Origin: Sambucus nigra
Taxonomy: Eukaryota > Streptophyta > Magnoliopsida > Dipsacales > Adoxaceae
Direction of reading: 5' to 3'
DNA: 64,000 nt
NCBI GenBank assembly: GCA_949130495.1
Contig: OX422207.1
Coordinates: 836,943,573-837,007,572, forward strand
Shown: piece by piece, positions 24,051 to 36,311 of the stretch
How positions within the stretch are numbered: the first letter of the stretch is position 1
Layout: every line of letters starts with the position of its first letter
The notes under the pieces: generated by a model
Told to the model about the DNA's origin: nothing
Seen by the model: only the letters and a program-made list of their open reading frames with translations
The model's database searches: none
Translations under genes and position numbers: made by a program

Positions 24051-24069
24051 CATGATTGCCTGAGTTTTC

Positions 24070-25735
24070 TCCAACCTACTTTCTTAGGGCATTCCCACCT
24101 GATGGAAAAAACATACATAATTTGATGATTGCGATACAACATGGTATTTCATCCTTAGATGTATCTTTTGATCATCAGCATTATATATCCCCTCCACATC
24201 CCTTGCACTTGTATCATCGTAGGCTATCATGATGTTCACCAGGCCCCTCGTATAATCTTCAAAATCTCCTTCGAACTCATTTTTCTCTGCCATCCACCTT
24301 TTCATTTATCCTTCAACCTATTCATCATACGTCGTTAGTAAATTTTCCCTATGTGCTGGCAATGGATCCTAATTGACATTTCCTAATGGAATCTGTAATT
24401 TCCCAGCCCTTACATGCTTATTAATGATCTTCCTCAGTGTAAAATAGGACGTTGTTTCATGATCAATCTTCAAATGTATTCTGTAATACTTGGGTATTTC
24501 TCTTACTTCAGGACCAGGATCCCTCTCAAGAACAACCTTGTGAACATAAATTGTCCCTCGTTATAACATAACATTATAGAAACTAACTACCTTCTCAATA
24601 GTGCAAGGAAACGATGATGGATCTTCTCTGTCTCTATCATACTTTCTCTTGTTATCTCTCCTAGGTTCTTTATTTGCTTATTCTCCCCCATCGGCGTAGC
24701 CCACTCGTGGTGGTTGCACATGTCCTTAACAGGCTGCGTATGCTACTTGAACATCGTTAAAACCACCAAATAAATGTTCCTCTCAGCTTTTAAGAATGTC
24801 GCAAAAGTTCCTTCGCGTGTTTTATTTATTAGATGTCAGATATACTATAGGTGTAAGACTTTAGCGCATATTTGAAGTAATTCGGACTCCTTGGATTCCT
24901 CCCTCACATCGAAGGACCTTTCTCTAAATATTTGCACATACGTGACAACCTTTTCACCTGGTCATTATGTCTCCCTATGCAGTTATGTCATAGTGAACTT
25001 GTCTTCTGCTAGAAAGAACTTTTGGACAAATAAAATGTGCATTTCCTCCCATGTGGAAATACTCATTGGGGCTTAGTGGGAGTACCACGTATATGATTTA
25101 TTGGTGAGGGATTTGGAAAAATCCCTCAAATACAACCTTTTGTTGTTGTAGTGGGCCCCCAAAGGCTTCACGAACCTCTTGATGTATTCCTTCCAGTTTC
25201 CTCCTTTCCCGATGTATTTGTCAAAAACTGGTGGTATATAATCGTCTGGATAAGGTTCCTCGTTGTATTCTTCTGGATAAGGAGTACTAAAGTCATTATA
25301 CACATAAGCTACTTATCATCTTCAACATCTGTCTTTGCATCTCCTTTCTCATTTCTTCTAAATAAGACGAAAGATCCTTCCCTATCGCTATAACACTTGT
25401 CTGAGGTGCCACAGGTGTACCACAAGCAATGTTGGGGATCACCACCATTGGTGTCACAATAGGAGTGTCCAATGTTAATGGAGTTGCTAGAACTACCACG
25501 AGGGTGGTAAAATATTTAGGGTCTAAATCTACCCCGAAAGTAGTTGCCGCCGTTGGAGTTTGAAAAAATTCCATAAATTTTCCCATCAACAGAGACATCT
25601 GTATCGGCCCCATTATGGCACTCATGGAAGCTTGTGTAATCATTTGGACACTATTTTCCATTTTCACTGGGGGAACATCCCCCATCGATATCACTTCTCT
25701 AGAGGTTTCAAGCTCCCTCATCGCTTGTTCTTCAC
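24070..25735 (-). pseudogene. Element C: gag remnant
   Basis: N-terminal block 25296-25721 (VKMENSVQMITQASMSAIMG; Val/Thr/Pro-rich middle; SYLEEMRKEMQRQMLKMISS). Then 25073-25303 with EEPYPDDYIPPVFDKYIGKG and the gag-core start FVKPLGAHYNNKRLYLRDFS-KSLTNKSYTWY. Further fragments lead to 24084-24305 (MKRWMAEKNEFEGDFEDYTR), a spacer before protease. The YP..YIPP motif recurs in element D gag (NPYPEGYIPPKLIKFSGRG), confirming homology. Confidence 0.72.
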
Positions 25736-25806
25736 TACGTTGTAAATAATAAAAGTTTAGAATACAGTTGACGTTATCTTACGTCATACTTCTAAAGGAA
25801 TACCTC

Positions 25807-25822
25807 TCCATCAGATTCCCTA
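25807..25822 (-). promoter_or_regulatory. Decayed primer-binding site of element C
   Basis: Minus TAGGGAATCTGATGGA aligns base for base with the element D site TGGCGACTCCGTTGGGGA in the same context (TAACATT before, GAGGTATTC after), so it is a mutated version. Confidence 0.6.
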
Positions 25823-26373
25823 AATGTTAGAGGGTAGTTAGAATATAAATGGAGGCATAACCCCTATAGATATGGTGATAAGTTACTAATCCAAAATGCT
25901 ATTGATGATTACCAAATGAACATACCAATATGGTATATAAAAAACACTCAGATTAAAGTCATAAATCACTCATGTATAACTCAAACAATTATGAAAGAAC
26001 CTCAAAATTAACTCATCAAAATGGAGAGAGAAGTGTAGGAGGGTAGCTGTACGGTGTAGCCCACTCCAATGGACTCTTCCTTCAAGGCTTTCAAGAACTT
26101 CTAGAGCAGCACCCAGTAAAAGCTTCTCCTTTTGGTAAAAATGGAATCAAATTAAGAACTACTTCCTGCAATAAAATCAACTTCACAACAATAATTATAA
26201 CTTTTTCTCAAGAGGAACTCCTGAGAATGATGTCTGTCAGTATGGAGTGAAGGAGTAAGGAACTTAGAACTTAGAGAGAGAGAAGGAAGAGAACACTAGG
26301 AATCTAGGGTTATTTTGATAGAGTAATAATATGACTTGAGTTCTAATGATGACTTGACCTTGTCCAGGGGTCC

Positions 26374-26381
26374 TATTTATA
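26374..26381 (-). promoter_or_regulatory. LTR TATA box, element C
   Basis: TATAAATA on the minus strand (AGTATAAATAGGA), conserved with the other Tat LTRs. Confidence 0.6.
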
Positions 26382-27079
26382 CTTGAGAACTAGGGCTGAG
26401 TTGGCACTTTTGGGTGCCAAAACTGAGGGGGTTGGAATGAGACATGGCATATAATTTATCATTTGTCCCTACCTGTGTGCAGGAGCCTATCCCCCGTAAT
26501 AGGTGGCACCTGGTGCAAACCAAAGTCAAAAAGAAAATATATCTGCACTTGAAGAAAAAATATATGATTTGGTAAATATCTTTTAAAATGGTAACTTGTT
26601 GTACAAATTTATAAACTTGAGGAGGGTCTCATGGACCACCTCCTCTAAAATCTTTTATAAACATTATGAGAGGCCTTAAGTGCCACCTCCTCTAAAATCA
26701 TTTTATGATCTTGAGGAGAGGTCTCAAGGAACACCTCCTCTAAAATCATTCGTAAACTCGAGGAGAGATCTCAAGGACCACCTCCTCTAAAATGATTTTA
26801 TAAATTGTTCATTTCTTGTGAGAAACCTATTGGTTTCTCACTTCATTATGACTGCATGTGACTGTGTAAGGGCTGGGTGACCCCCTAGGGTTTATCTATT
26901 AGTGTTCTCTCAATCTTAAAGTGCTAACTAGTTGAGCTTGATCAACAAACCTTGATCCTTAACTGCCAAACAAAAACTCCCAGGAGATCCAAACTTGCCT
27001 TTTGAAGCCCTGCCTACTAAACCAGGCTTCCTATACAAGAAACTAACATATTAGTACTTTAACATATATTTAAGTAATA

Positions 27080-27740
27080 AATCTTGGGGAGGAGGTCACT
27101 CTAGGTGGACCTCCTCACTCACTAGTTCTTTTAAGTAAGGAATTTGAACTTCTGAGGATGAGGAGCTCCTCATGGTGGGATTCCTCATCCAAACTTTTTT
27201 CCTGTAACTTTTGAGCATTTGGGGGAGAGGAACACTTTTTGGGGGACTCCTCGCCCAAAATTCATAACTTTGTTTTCTAAGTTGTTTGGGACGAGGAGCC
27301 CTTTCTAGTGGGCATCCTCGCCCAAGTTAAAAGTTGTGAATTCTGGGCATTTTGGGATGAGAAGCCCTTCCTGGTGGGTCTCCTCTCCCAAATTCAATTG
27401 CAGAAAACTTTAGATAAATTGGGTCGAGTTTCCCTTCCTGGTGGTCCTCCTCACCCAAGTTCGATTTCTATGGAATTTTTACAAATTGGGGCGAGGAGCC
27501 TTTCCTGGTGGCCCTCCTCGCCCAAGTTTCATTTCTATGAACTTTGGATAGATTTGGAAGAGGGGACCTTACTTACTTCCCTCCTCTTCCAAGATCCATT
27601 TCTATGAACTTTAAGTCTTTTCGAACGGCGAGCCCTTCTTGGTGGGCCTCCTTGCCCATCTTTACTTTTGTCTTGGCCAAGGCACATCTTTAGGGGGTGC
27701 TTATAGTGAGGCCCCCCTCGCCAATTGGGCATGCTCGCCC
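27080..27740. repeat. Diverged 60-70-bp tandem repeat inside LTR C
   Basis: About ten units, each with GGCGAGGAGCC, CTGGTGG and CCTCCTCGCCCAA words and a TTTCTATGAACTTT segment. It occupies the LTR position where element D has its unrelated 120-bp repeat. Confidence 0.85.
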
Positions 27741-27790
27741 AACTGTTTGGGCAATTGGGTGTGTAACCATCTATAATAAGCACCCTAGAT

Positions 27791-28779
27791 ACACCTTAAA
27801 AGGCAACCAACACACCAATAGTAATCAATGTTCTTCTTAACTAATAAAGCTTTATAATAGATGCTAATAGTGGGTGACAAAAGACTATAGTTCTACAATA
27901 ACTGTCCAAAGACAATACCTCCTTTTCTCTCGAGGAAGAAATCTCTCTTCTTTGTAGTGGTTGGGGTTAATAAATAACCCCACCCCTCCTGAGGTATCTC
28001 AGTCCTCATTAATGCGAATGACATTCCACTTACACTTTAAGTCACAAGCATTAAATTCCTGGTGAATCAACTCACCTTACATCATAAACATTAAATTCCA
28101 AGACATACCTTTTTACAAATAACTGTACGTCAGAGTACAGCCACAACAATAGTGGTTCACCAACTCTTCTGAAAAACCCTAATAGCACAATGGTTTACTC
28201 AATTTTGTATTGAAGAATGGGCAGGTGGCTAGTGACATCACTCAGCGTAGATGTGACTTTTGGTAAATGGTTGTTTGGCTTAAGGCCCAAAGCACGATGG
28301 AACTCAAGGTTACTCTACACAATCAATCTCTTGATGTTTTACCATATGCATCTAAAATGGTTATGACAATCCTTAACCCTGCCTTAATTATTAATCCTCT
28401 AGACCAGGTCCCTCTGAAGTTCCCTCGGTGAGGTAATTCGATAGAGCATGTAAGCTCTCCCAAGCCCTGCCAGGCTTGGTCCCTCGAGGGTACCGTTTGA
28501 CGTCACCCTCAATAAGTCATAACCTATACAACTTGCTAATATAATCATAAATACAATTTTATTAAGTAATAAAAATGGAAATAGTAGGATATCTTCCATG
28601 GAAGGTTTCCTCTCTTGTAGGCCTGAGCTTCCTCACTGAGATTTTTTCTTGCGCTTCCTCATTGTGCCTCTTCGTTGCCCTCTTGCTTCTTCCTAAATCA
28701 CTCTCTTAACTCTGTTGTGTTTGGAGGGGGGAGTTTATCTCTAATCATGAGATTACCTTCAAGCCCTGTACAAATGGTT
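27791..28779. other. AT-rich spacer without recognisable feature
   Basis: No coding, LTR-end or repeat signal that I can support. CT-rich cytosine tracts near 28600-28720 only. Confidence 0.5.
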
Positions 28780-28987
28780 TGGTTAAATTTTATTTTCGTA
28801 TTAGTTTAAGATAATGTTTTACTTATCGACTTTTAATTAAAGATAAAATTTGGCACTGACTTATGTAACTTAGGTGGTTAGTAATTTAAAATGTTTTCGA
28901 CAGTGATAGTAAGTATGAACCAAATGAGATTCCTATTTTATTTTAGTAGAGGACTGATCACTCGATATTTAAATAAGTAGGGTGTCA
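28780..28987 (+). mobile_element. Chromovirus LTR 3'-end fragment, opposite orientation
   Basis: Homologous to the reverse complement of 10407-10600: TAAAATTTGGCAC, TTTTCGACAGTGAT and ATGAACCAA words in the same order, ending GTAGGGTGTCA at 28987. The sequence that follows is not a primer site, so this is a solo or broken LTR. Confidence 0.7.
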
Positions 28988-29374
28988 CAGCTTAGTTATT
29001 GAGACCATATGGAATGTCTATAATTGAATTAGTAAGGTTACTTTTATATCAAATATATTGATTGATTATCTCCAATTTTTTTGGATTGATGTTGTTGTAT
29101 TTATGACTATTTCCCTAAATCCTCTAAACGGATAATAATGGGTTATTTGTTTAGAAGCCATCCACAAACATGAATGTTCTAGCCTTGATAGTTCTATTTG
29201 TAGCAATATCATCATATATTATTGTTCTTATCTCCATTTAATTATTGAATCAAATTTCTTATTGTACTCCTCATGTTACCAACCTTCAAAACAAGGTTTT
29301 ATCTTAAAAAATTATTATCCTTGTTATAGATTGCGAATCATCTACGGGGCAAAGTTGTGCTTATTCCTTTTATT
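28988..29374. other. AT-rich spacer
   Basis: No feature recognised. It lies where the LINE reverse transcriptase would be expected, so the LINE 3' part has been lost or is unrecognisable. Confidence 0.4.
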
Positions 29375-30545
29375 TTAGTTATTTTTAAACAGGTACCTAT
29401 AGGCAATGGTGAATATTATAGAAATCATTTGATACATTGAGGCATGGAAAGGTCGTATTAGAAAGATAGGAGCGTGGTTCGGTAGGATTGGTTCCAATAA
29501 CATTTCACGGGCTGTTAAAGCATGTTGAAGTTTAGAAAGTTTGTCTACCATATTTCCATAGACATTCCATTTCCATGTTATCGCAGCCTGACGAAATGCT
29601 TCCGTTTTACAAAAGAAATAGGTGGTCGGGGTTCCCAACAGTTGCCTATGCCATTCTGACCTGAGCATGTCGTGAAAAGAAGGAAACGCCTCCCATTCAT
29701 TATAATAAATGAATCATTGCTTTCCTCATTCATAGGCGGGCAAACTATCTAGAATGATAGTACAATGATCTAAGCATACATTTGGAAGTTGTGTGATTAT
29801 AGGGTTAGGATAGAGGTCCATCCATTGCGTGTTTTCTAGATACTCTATCCAAACGTTCATGCATGTGGTGCCCAAATGGCATGTTTGATTTCCAAGTAAA
29901 AGATAGTCCAGTAAATCCTAAATCATGGATATTATGTGTCATCATAAAATTATTTAACGCTTTGTCCCTACATTGCTTACAATCCTGGCCTCCTAACTTT
30001 TCATGCGAGTTTAAAATTGTATTAAAATCCCCCAGAAGAATCTAGGGGTGTGTAACTGTGTTAGAAAGTTGATGTAACTGAAACCATACCTGGTGCTACG
30101 CCATGGGGTGTTAGGGCATGTAGACAGTCCTAGATTATGTTGGTCCCTCCATTGGGTCATGCTCAATCAGTGCATGAATGAAACTCGAGGAAACTGCAAT
30201 TTCATCCGCCGTGGTGGGTCCTTGCAGCCATAAAACCAAAATGCCATTGGATTGGACTTGGTTAGGGGGGACAATATGATTCCTAAAGGTTAAACATCCT
30301 ATCCCATCAAGCGAACGACGAGCATCCATCTGAGTATCGAGAACAACGCTCATATGAGGCTGGTGACGAAGCACAAAATTTAGAAATTTAGGCAGAAAAG
30401 TGGGGCGTGCCATGCCTCTAGCATTCCAATGAAATATTTTCATGAGGTGAAGTTGAAGGGTGGATCTCATTATTGTCGTCTTCGGGAGGATATAAAAAAA
30501 CTCGCTTGGGAGAAGAGGGTTCATCATCAACTGCGCCTCGTTTGG
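29375..30545 (-). pseudogene. LINE (L1 type) ORF2 N-terminal remnant: endonuclease
   Basis: The start near 30443 gives MKIFHWNARGMARPTFLPKF and LNFVLRHQPHMSVVLDTQMD, the N-terminal signature of plant LINE AP-like endonucleases (usual WNxRG and an E/DT motif). It ends by stop at 30135. Minus 29375-29668 has AFRQAAITWKWNVYGNMVDK and LSKLQHALTAREM, the helical linker that follows the endonuclease. The reverse transcriptase domain is not found to the left, so the copy is 3'-truncated, the reverse of usual LINE 5' truncation. Confidence 0.68.
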
Positions 30546-31209
30546 AATGGAGTATGCATGAAAGGTGAAGATTGACTTCGGATCGAGTTGAAACTTGTCT
30601 CTGTGTTACGCGACCTCGAGGTGGACGTGGTGTCGTAACAATTTATAATGTAACACATGTAGTACGGTGCAATTTTCTTGTATTAGTAAGCCGTGTGGGC
30701 CTCTTTGGATGATGCGGTGGGTGTCGAATAACATCCTTAGCTTGGTTTGGTAATTTTCCTAGTTCAAAACTTCCTAGTTGGATATTTCTAAGTCGTGGTG
30801 GTAGGTTTCGTGGCTAAAAATTCAAAGCCTGGTTGTTCAATGGGTTCATTGATATGGTTGTCCTCAGTGCTTGCTGGGGTGGGGGTCTTTGAAATAGGTA
30901 TGATGTCGGAGAGTTCGGAGGGATGTTGGATATCGTTGGAAAATTTGGGTTAGGGCTTCTGCGTGCCATATTGGTCTTCACTGAGGGTGGTTACGTCTGG
31001 AATATAGGGAGGAAGGATTAGGTTTTTAACAGTGGGTATATCATTTTATGAGAAATGCATGGTTCGATTGGATGCATGGGAGAAGGTGGGAATTTACCAT
31101 ACTGCCACGATGGCCGAGTGGGTCCCTGTCGTTGTAAGTATTATCCCAAAGTGAGGCAGTGACTTTCGAAGATTTTAAATTTGTCCTCATTTATGTTGTC
31201 TGGATTCAA

Positions 31210-32450
31210 CTATGTGTTGATAAGCGACGTTGTCTCTATTGGCGAGCATCTATTGTTTCCATGTACTTGATTTGATTTCATAGATATTAATCCAACTACA
31301 GCTTCGTCTACGATTTCATTTGTTGTTTGTCCAGCTGTGCTATTCCTGGACGTTAGCTGGCATTCGTTAATACTAGATGTCGACGTCCCATGCACAGAAT
31401 TACCACCGTGCCTCTCTATTTTTTTCCCATGATGCAATTGTTTGGAGGATTTTTTTCTTCCTTTTCGTGTTATCATGGATGGTCACTGTTTTATTGAGGC
31501 GAGATGGTTGGGGAGTTCATCGAGGTGGTCGACGTGAGACCACCTTCCTTTGAGTGTCTGACTCAAGTGCATTGTTCATCGAATTGAGAGTTTTCTTTTT
31601 TGTGTAATTGCATTTTGGCTTTTTGTATGTCCAATAAGTCCACACGTTAAACATATGTTCGTTTTCAATTTATAAACAATACTATGTAAAATACGTCCAA
31701 TTTTTATTTTGGGAGGAAGAGGTTGTTCCACATTAAATTCTACACGAATCTGAGCATATCGAGCTCGGCCCATGGATTTTGTATGGAGATTAATCTTTAA
31801 TTTCTTCCCCGGAGAAGATGCGATGTAAAAATTGCATTCATAGAATTCGATGGCCATTCATGGATTTGAATCCACAAGCTCATGTTTTTGATATTTTCTG
31901 CTGAGGGTAGTGGTCCTCCATGAACTAGGGTAAAACATTTTCTGCTAAGGGTAAAAAAATTTCTCCCATCTTTGGACTGACAGGTAGTGGTCCTCCATGA
32001 ACCAGGGTCCTCTTATTAAAATAGATAGGTAGTCTTATGGTAAATGGAGACTCACTAGGTAGAAACTATTGCTTAAATCTGCGATAAAAATACCAACATT
32101 AGGTTCCAGAGGTGTGAAAATTCTAATGCCAGTATTTGGAACGATAAAAATTTACCAAGCAATTTGATGATGAGTGAGTTCCTCCAGTGCTGTCGCACCT
32201 TATGGAGATTGTGATTTTCAATTTTGACGTGAGGAATGGTGCCTAAGTTGTTGCTACCATTTTTTATTTCATATTCTAACTCATAATCTTTATTTGTTGG
32301 TCCCAGTTCCCAGGAAGAGAAAAATGTATTTGTTGCTGATGTTGTTAAAGATTTTTGTTTAATAGGCATAGTACCCACTTCATGGCTCATGTTGTCCGGT
32401 GTTTGACAGAGTATTTTATCATGGTAGGATATCCTTTGAGTTGTATGCAT
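31210..32450 (-). pseudogene. LINE ORF1 remnant (DUF4283-like plus CCHC knuckle)
   Basis: Minus 32073-32450 has NLHKVRQHWRNSLIIKLLGK, the DUF4283 signature of plant LINE ORF1. Minus 31576-31857 has RARYAQIRVEFNVEQPLPPK and a knuckle NICLTCGLIGHTKSQNA, where the fourth ligand Cys is Asn. A basic Ser/Lys tail follows (31210-31476). Placed upstream of the endonuclease on the same strand, as in a LINE. Frames are broken between blocks. Confidence 0.72.
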
Positions 32451-33059
32451 GGGTTACTGATGAATCCATTTATCCGTGTTGCTTCTATTCATAACTTATT
32501 CCTTCTCCTCCATAGTGGTTGATGTGTTAGGCGACTTAGGTGGAGGGAGAGTTTTGGGTATGTTTAGGTCGTGATGGTTGTCTGGAGAGAGAGTCTGCAT
32601 AGACATAGTCTTTTACATTCAGAGACATTTGATGATTGTGTTTAATTCTGAGTCCTTATCCTTTTATTGTGTAGATCATAACCCATGAGTCTCACAAAGA
32701 CATCAAGAGAGGGTGCATCAATGGGAATATGTAAGGTTAATGACCAGAGGAGAATAATCCTCATCCAAAACAATACAAAGTCATAGAGGGTTGATCGGGG
32801 TTCAGTCCAAACTAAATGAAGTGGAGAAAATAGATGCTATACTGATAAACCTTAGGACAAGTTGATTTAAAGGATGGAAGACACAACGGGGTATATGGTG
32901 AAAAGAAAAAGACAACTACAAGGATGAGACTGTACCAAATATATTAATTACTTTTATTAATTAATTTATATATTAATATATGTGGTGTAGTCTTCATTCA
33001 GGCCCTCTATCATTAACTTTTGGTCAAAAGCAAACCTTAAATCACCTATGCACCAATGG
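32451..33059. other. Spacer, possibly LINE 5' region
   Basis: No coding signal recognised. A TAATTAATTTATATATTAAT-rich stretch lies near 32950-32985. Confidence 0.35.
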
Positions 33060-33760
33060 GGTAAATGCACCAAGTGGAGAATCATCATCCAACAATCAAT
33101 ATTCACTCACTTTTAGATGAAATTTGTTTCTTACACCTCTTGAGCACACTAATAGGTTTGATACATGTGTGGTGCACATGTCTCTCGAGAGGTCAGATTA
33201 CCACATTTAGGGAATTTAATGAGTTATTTGTAAGAAATTTATTCTTCGAAATAAAACCTGCCAAAAGTGTATATTTCCTCATAAGCATGGGGCAGAGGGA
33301 TAATAAGACAACATAAAATTATATTGTGCAGTCCAATGTTGAGAAGTTAACAGTTCATAATTATGATAAAAAATAATTTTAATTCCATATTGAAAAGTTA
33401 TACTAGGCTTTAGATAAAGTCACACACAAATCATGACGACCGAGGATGCTATAGACTAAGAAGAGAAATTGGGCTAAGGCTAATGATGGGACCAAATCAA
33501 ATAAGAAAGATAAACCTCGTAAGTTCGATTAAGAAAAGAATGATAAGAGATTTAATGATCACACTCCCCTCACTATGGTATTTATTCTCATACAGAGCAA
33601 GATACATGTTAAGGATACGTTGAAATGGCCTCAAAAGTTTAGATCATCAGCTCACTGACTTTACAAGAAGAAGTGATGTGAATTCCAAAAAGATCATGGC
33701 ACACTATTGCGAAGTTATTAGCCTCTAATAATAAATTAAATGATCTAATATGGAATGAAA
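33060..33760 (+). pseudogene. Ty3/gypsy gag scrap, plus strand
   Basis: Plus 33065-33316 contains RGQITTFREFNELFVRNLFF and SVYFLISMGQRDNKTT, resembling the retrotrans_gag segment with an F..L...F pattern followed by an L..M.Q...E/D type motif. Near 33690 FQKDHGT resembles the HxDHGHxTEDC segment found after gag in Tat-like elements. Multiple stops; no pol follows. Confidence 0.5.
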
Positions 33761-34470
33761 TGATAAAAAAAATATGTAAATAAGTATAGACAAACTCTAT
33801 CTAAAGGTGGAGACAAAGGAAAGTCTCAATCACTGTCCTCTCATCATGCAAATGTTAAGGGGGGAGCATGGTCTAGCCTAAAAAGAGTGGGAAGAATAAT
33901 AATAATGAAATATATAAAAGTAGTAGGATCTCCGGGATAACATTGGGATGATTTCATTAAGAGCTAAATTTAGTAACGGTGAAGTAGTTGAACAAGGAAA
34001 GACTAGAGAAAAAAATTATAGATGAGATCAAGGCTTGTTTTGGTTGAGGTGAACCTAACACAGTTGAGACAGTTGAAAAACAAAACACAAGGTAAATTTA
34101 TATTTCCATTTTGATGGGCTTTGTAAGAGAAATTTGTATAATTGCTTAGTTTATTTTTTATTTTGGCTTATCATGTTACCCATACAGTGCACCTACACGA
34201 CTTCCACGGATTCGAAGAAAACGTTGAAGACTTTTTAAATATTGAAGAACCATACATCTTAACAACTTTATAAGAAGTTATAGATTCTTGGTTTTTCCCT
34301 TTAGGGATTTTTCGTTACTTCTTGAGTATTGTTGTTTGCTTTGTTTGTAAATTAAAATTTGGACTACATCTTTGTATGACCACCAAAATTAATTAAAGAT
34401 AAAATTTGGTAAAATTCAATTTATGTGGGGAAAACAAAAATACAAAGAATTACATAGGATCCCAACATTC
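33761..34470. other. Spacer and likely LTR remnant
   Basis: AT-rich, with gene-like promoter words absent. The last part (about 34300-34473, ending TAGGATCCCAACATTCTCA) reads as an LTR end because a primer site follows immediately. Confidence 0.35.
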
Positions 34471-34476
34471 TCAAAT

Positions 34477-34491
34477 TGGTATTAGAGCCGG
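34477..34491 (+). promoter_or_regulatory. Primer-binding site (tRNA-Met type) of a lost element
   Basis: TGGTATTAGAGCCGG on the plus strand, one mismatch from the standard TGGTATCAGAGCC, preceded by a CA-ending LTR-like terminus. No coding region belonging to it is present. Confidence 0.65.
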
Positions 34492-34754
34492 TTGCACTAA
34501 AATATTGAGTGCTCCTTTAAAAAAATTGATATCATTTTTTTCTAAATTGTTGATGTCATGTCCTAGTTTTTAGGGTGATTTAAGACTGTTCAGGTAAGAT
34601 ATGGTTCTAACGCATTCATGGCTAAAATAAAAAATGCTTTATTACATTCCTACAACTACATATAGTGCCTAACATACTTTATTCACTATAAGAATATTGT
34701 CTATGGATAAATTTCCCAAAATTTAAAAAATAACTAAAAAAGAACATGGAAAAG

Positions 34755-36298
34755 TGTAGGAGGGTAGTGAGACTGGGGTCTATGAATAACTGGAAAGGGT
34801 GAGGCGTGACCCACTCCAATGGACACTACCTGCAAGGTATGCTGAGTTGGCATTTTTGGGAGCCAAAATTGAGAGGGTTGGTGGGGAATAATATTTGAAG
34901 TGTACCATTTGTCCCTATCTGCAGGAAGCCCTGCCTGTCCCCTCTTGCAAGCGCCATCTGGCGTCAACCAAAGTCAAAAAGCACATATGTCTCTTAATGA
35001 AGACAAGATATCTGATTTGGTAAATATCTTTTGAAACAGTAACTTGTGGTGCAATTTTGCAAATCTTGAGAGAGGGGGCCTTAAGGACCCCTCTCTTCTA
35101 AAACCCTTATTTTTCTTGAGAGGGACCTCAAGGACCCCCTCTTCTAGAAAAATAATTTTTTATAAAGAGTTTATTCCATGTGAGCAGCCAGCTCTTTGGC
35201 TACTTACTTCACTTGTGACCAAGTGTGAATTGTGTGTAGTCTTGAGTGACTGCTAGGTCTTCCTACTAGTATTCTCTCAATCCTATAGTGCTAAGTGGTT
35301 GAACTTGCTCAACATATATTGTCCTTCAATTGCCAAGCCAAAACTCCCAGGAGGTCCCAATTGGCCTACTTGATCCCTGCTTGCTCAACAAGGCAACTTG
35401 TACAAGAAAATAAGTGTTAGTAATTCTGTTCTTTTTCATGATGAAGGGTTGCTTATGATAGACACCCCATCATCTTAACTTGGTTTTCTGGGAGCTGCGG
35501 GGGAAAGGACTTTGTAGGTCCCTCCTCCCATGTAAGTTTCTGTTGTTGAGGCACCCTAGTGGGTTCCTTCTCAAACATCATTTTTGCTGTTGAAGAAGAC
35601 TTGGGGGGTTCCTTCTCAAATGTCATTTCTGTAGTGGCCCTTGCAGAATGTCATTTCTGCAGTGACCTTCGTGGTGGCCCTTCTCGAATGTCACTTCCAC
35701 AGTGGCCCTTCCAGTGTCCCTTCTCAATCTTGGACTTCTGCAGTGGCCCTTACGGGGTACTTCAAATGTCATTTCTGCAGTGACCCTTGCGGTGGCTCTT
35801 CTCAAATGTCATTTACGCAGTAACCCTTGCGGCATCCCTTCTCAATCTTGGACTTCTGCAGTGTCCCTTACGAGGCACTTCTCAAATGTCATTTCTGCAG
35901 TGACCCTTGTGGTGGCACTTCTCGAATGTCATTTCTGTAGTGACCCTTGCGGTGGCCCTTCTCAATCTTGGACTTCTGAAGTGGCCCTTACGGGTCACTT
36001 CTCAAATGTCATTTCTGTAGTGACCCTTACGGTGGCACTTCTCGAATGTCATTTCTGCAGTGACCCTTGCGACGAACCTTCTCAATCTTGAACTTCTATA
36101 GTGGCCCTAGCGGGGCACTTCTCAAATATCATTTCTACAGTGACCCTTGCGGTGGCACTTCTCGAATGTCATTTTTGTAGTGACCCTTGCGGAAGCCCTT
36201 CTCAATCTTGGACTTCTGCAGTGGCCTAGTTGGAGTGGCCTAGGTGGGGTCTTCCTAATATCCCCCAAAAAAGTAATTTAATTTTTTTTCGATAGACA
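34755..36298 (-). mobile_element. 3' LTR of Tat element D
   Basis: It begins (plus) TGTAGGAGGGTAGTGAGACT and aligns with 51091-52905 along its length, including the minisatellite and the end ATCCC..AAAAAGTA..TTAATTTTTTTT. Relative to the 5' LTR it lacks about 300 bp (equivalent of 51175-51480), which includes the TATA box. On the minus strand a purine run AGAAGGG directly precedes the likely LTR start TGTCTATCGA at 36298, a weak polypurine-tract candidate. No matching target duplication with the right flank was found. Confidence 0.78.
35640..36230. repeat. 120-bp higher-order minisatellite in LTR D (left copy)
   Basis: Three 40-bp subunits per unit: CTTCTCAAATGTCATTTCTG-type, CTTCTCGAATGTC-type and CTCAATCTTGGACTTCTG-type, each with CAGTG.CCCTT.CGG. 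CTTCTCAAATG recurs near 35878, 35998 and 36118, exactly 120 apart. Confidence 0.93.
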
Positions 36299-36311
36299 CC
36301 CTTCTATATTA

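Larger units (their letters stand above)
25825..27790 (-). mobile_element. 5' LTR of element C
   Basis: It begins (plus) TGTTAGAGGGTAGTTAG after the primer site. A second LTR-end copy, TGTAGGAGGGTAGC, occurs at 26034, so the first 210 bases look inserted or duplicated. From 26034 it matches the LTRs at 51091 and 4176: CCCACTCCAATGG, the TATA box at 26374-26381, GAGTTGGCA and AGGACCACCTCCTCTAAAA blocks. The right boundary is uncertain. Confidence 0.75.

Noticed and set aside
33060..34470. Complete plus-strand retroelement
   Set aside because: Only a gag scrap and a primer site in the wrong relative order; no protease, RT or integrase.
35559..36091. Repetitive plus-strand frames in the LTR (also 52232-52710)
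   Set aside because: Translations of the 120-bp minisatellite; 120 is divisible by 3.
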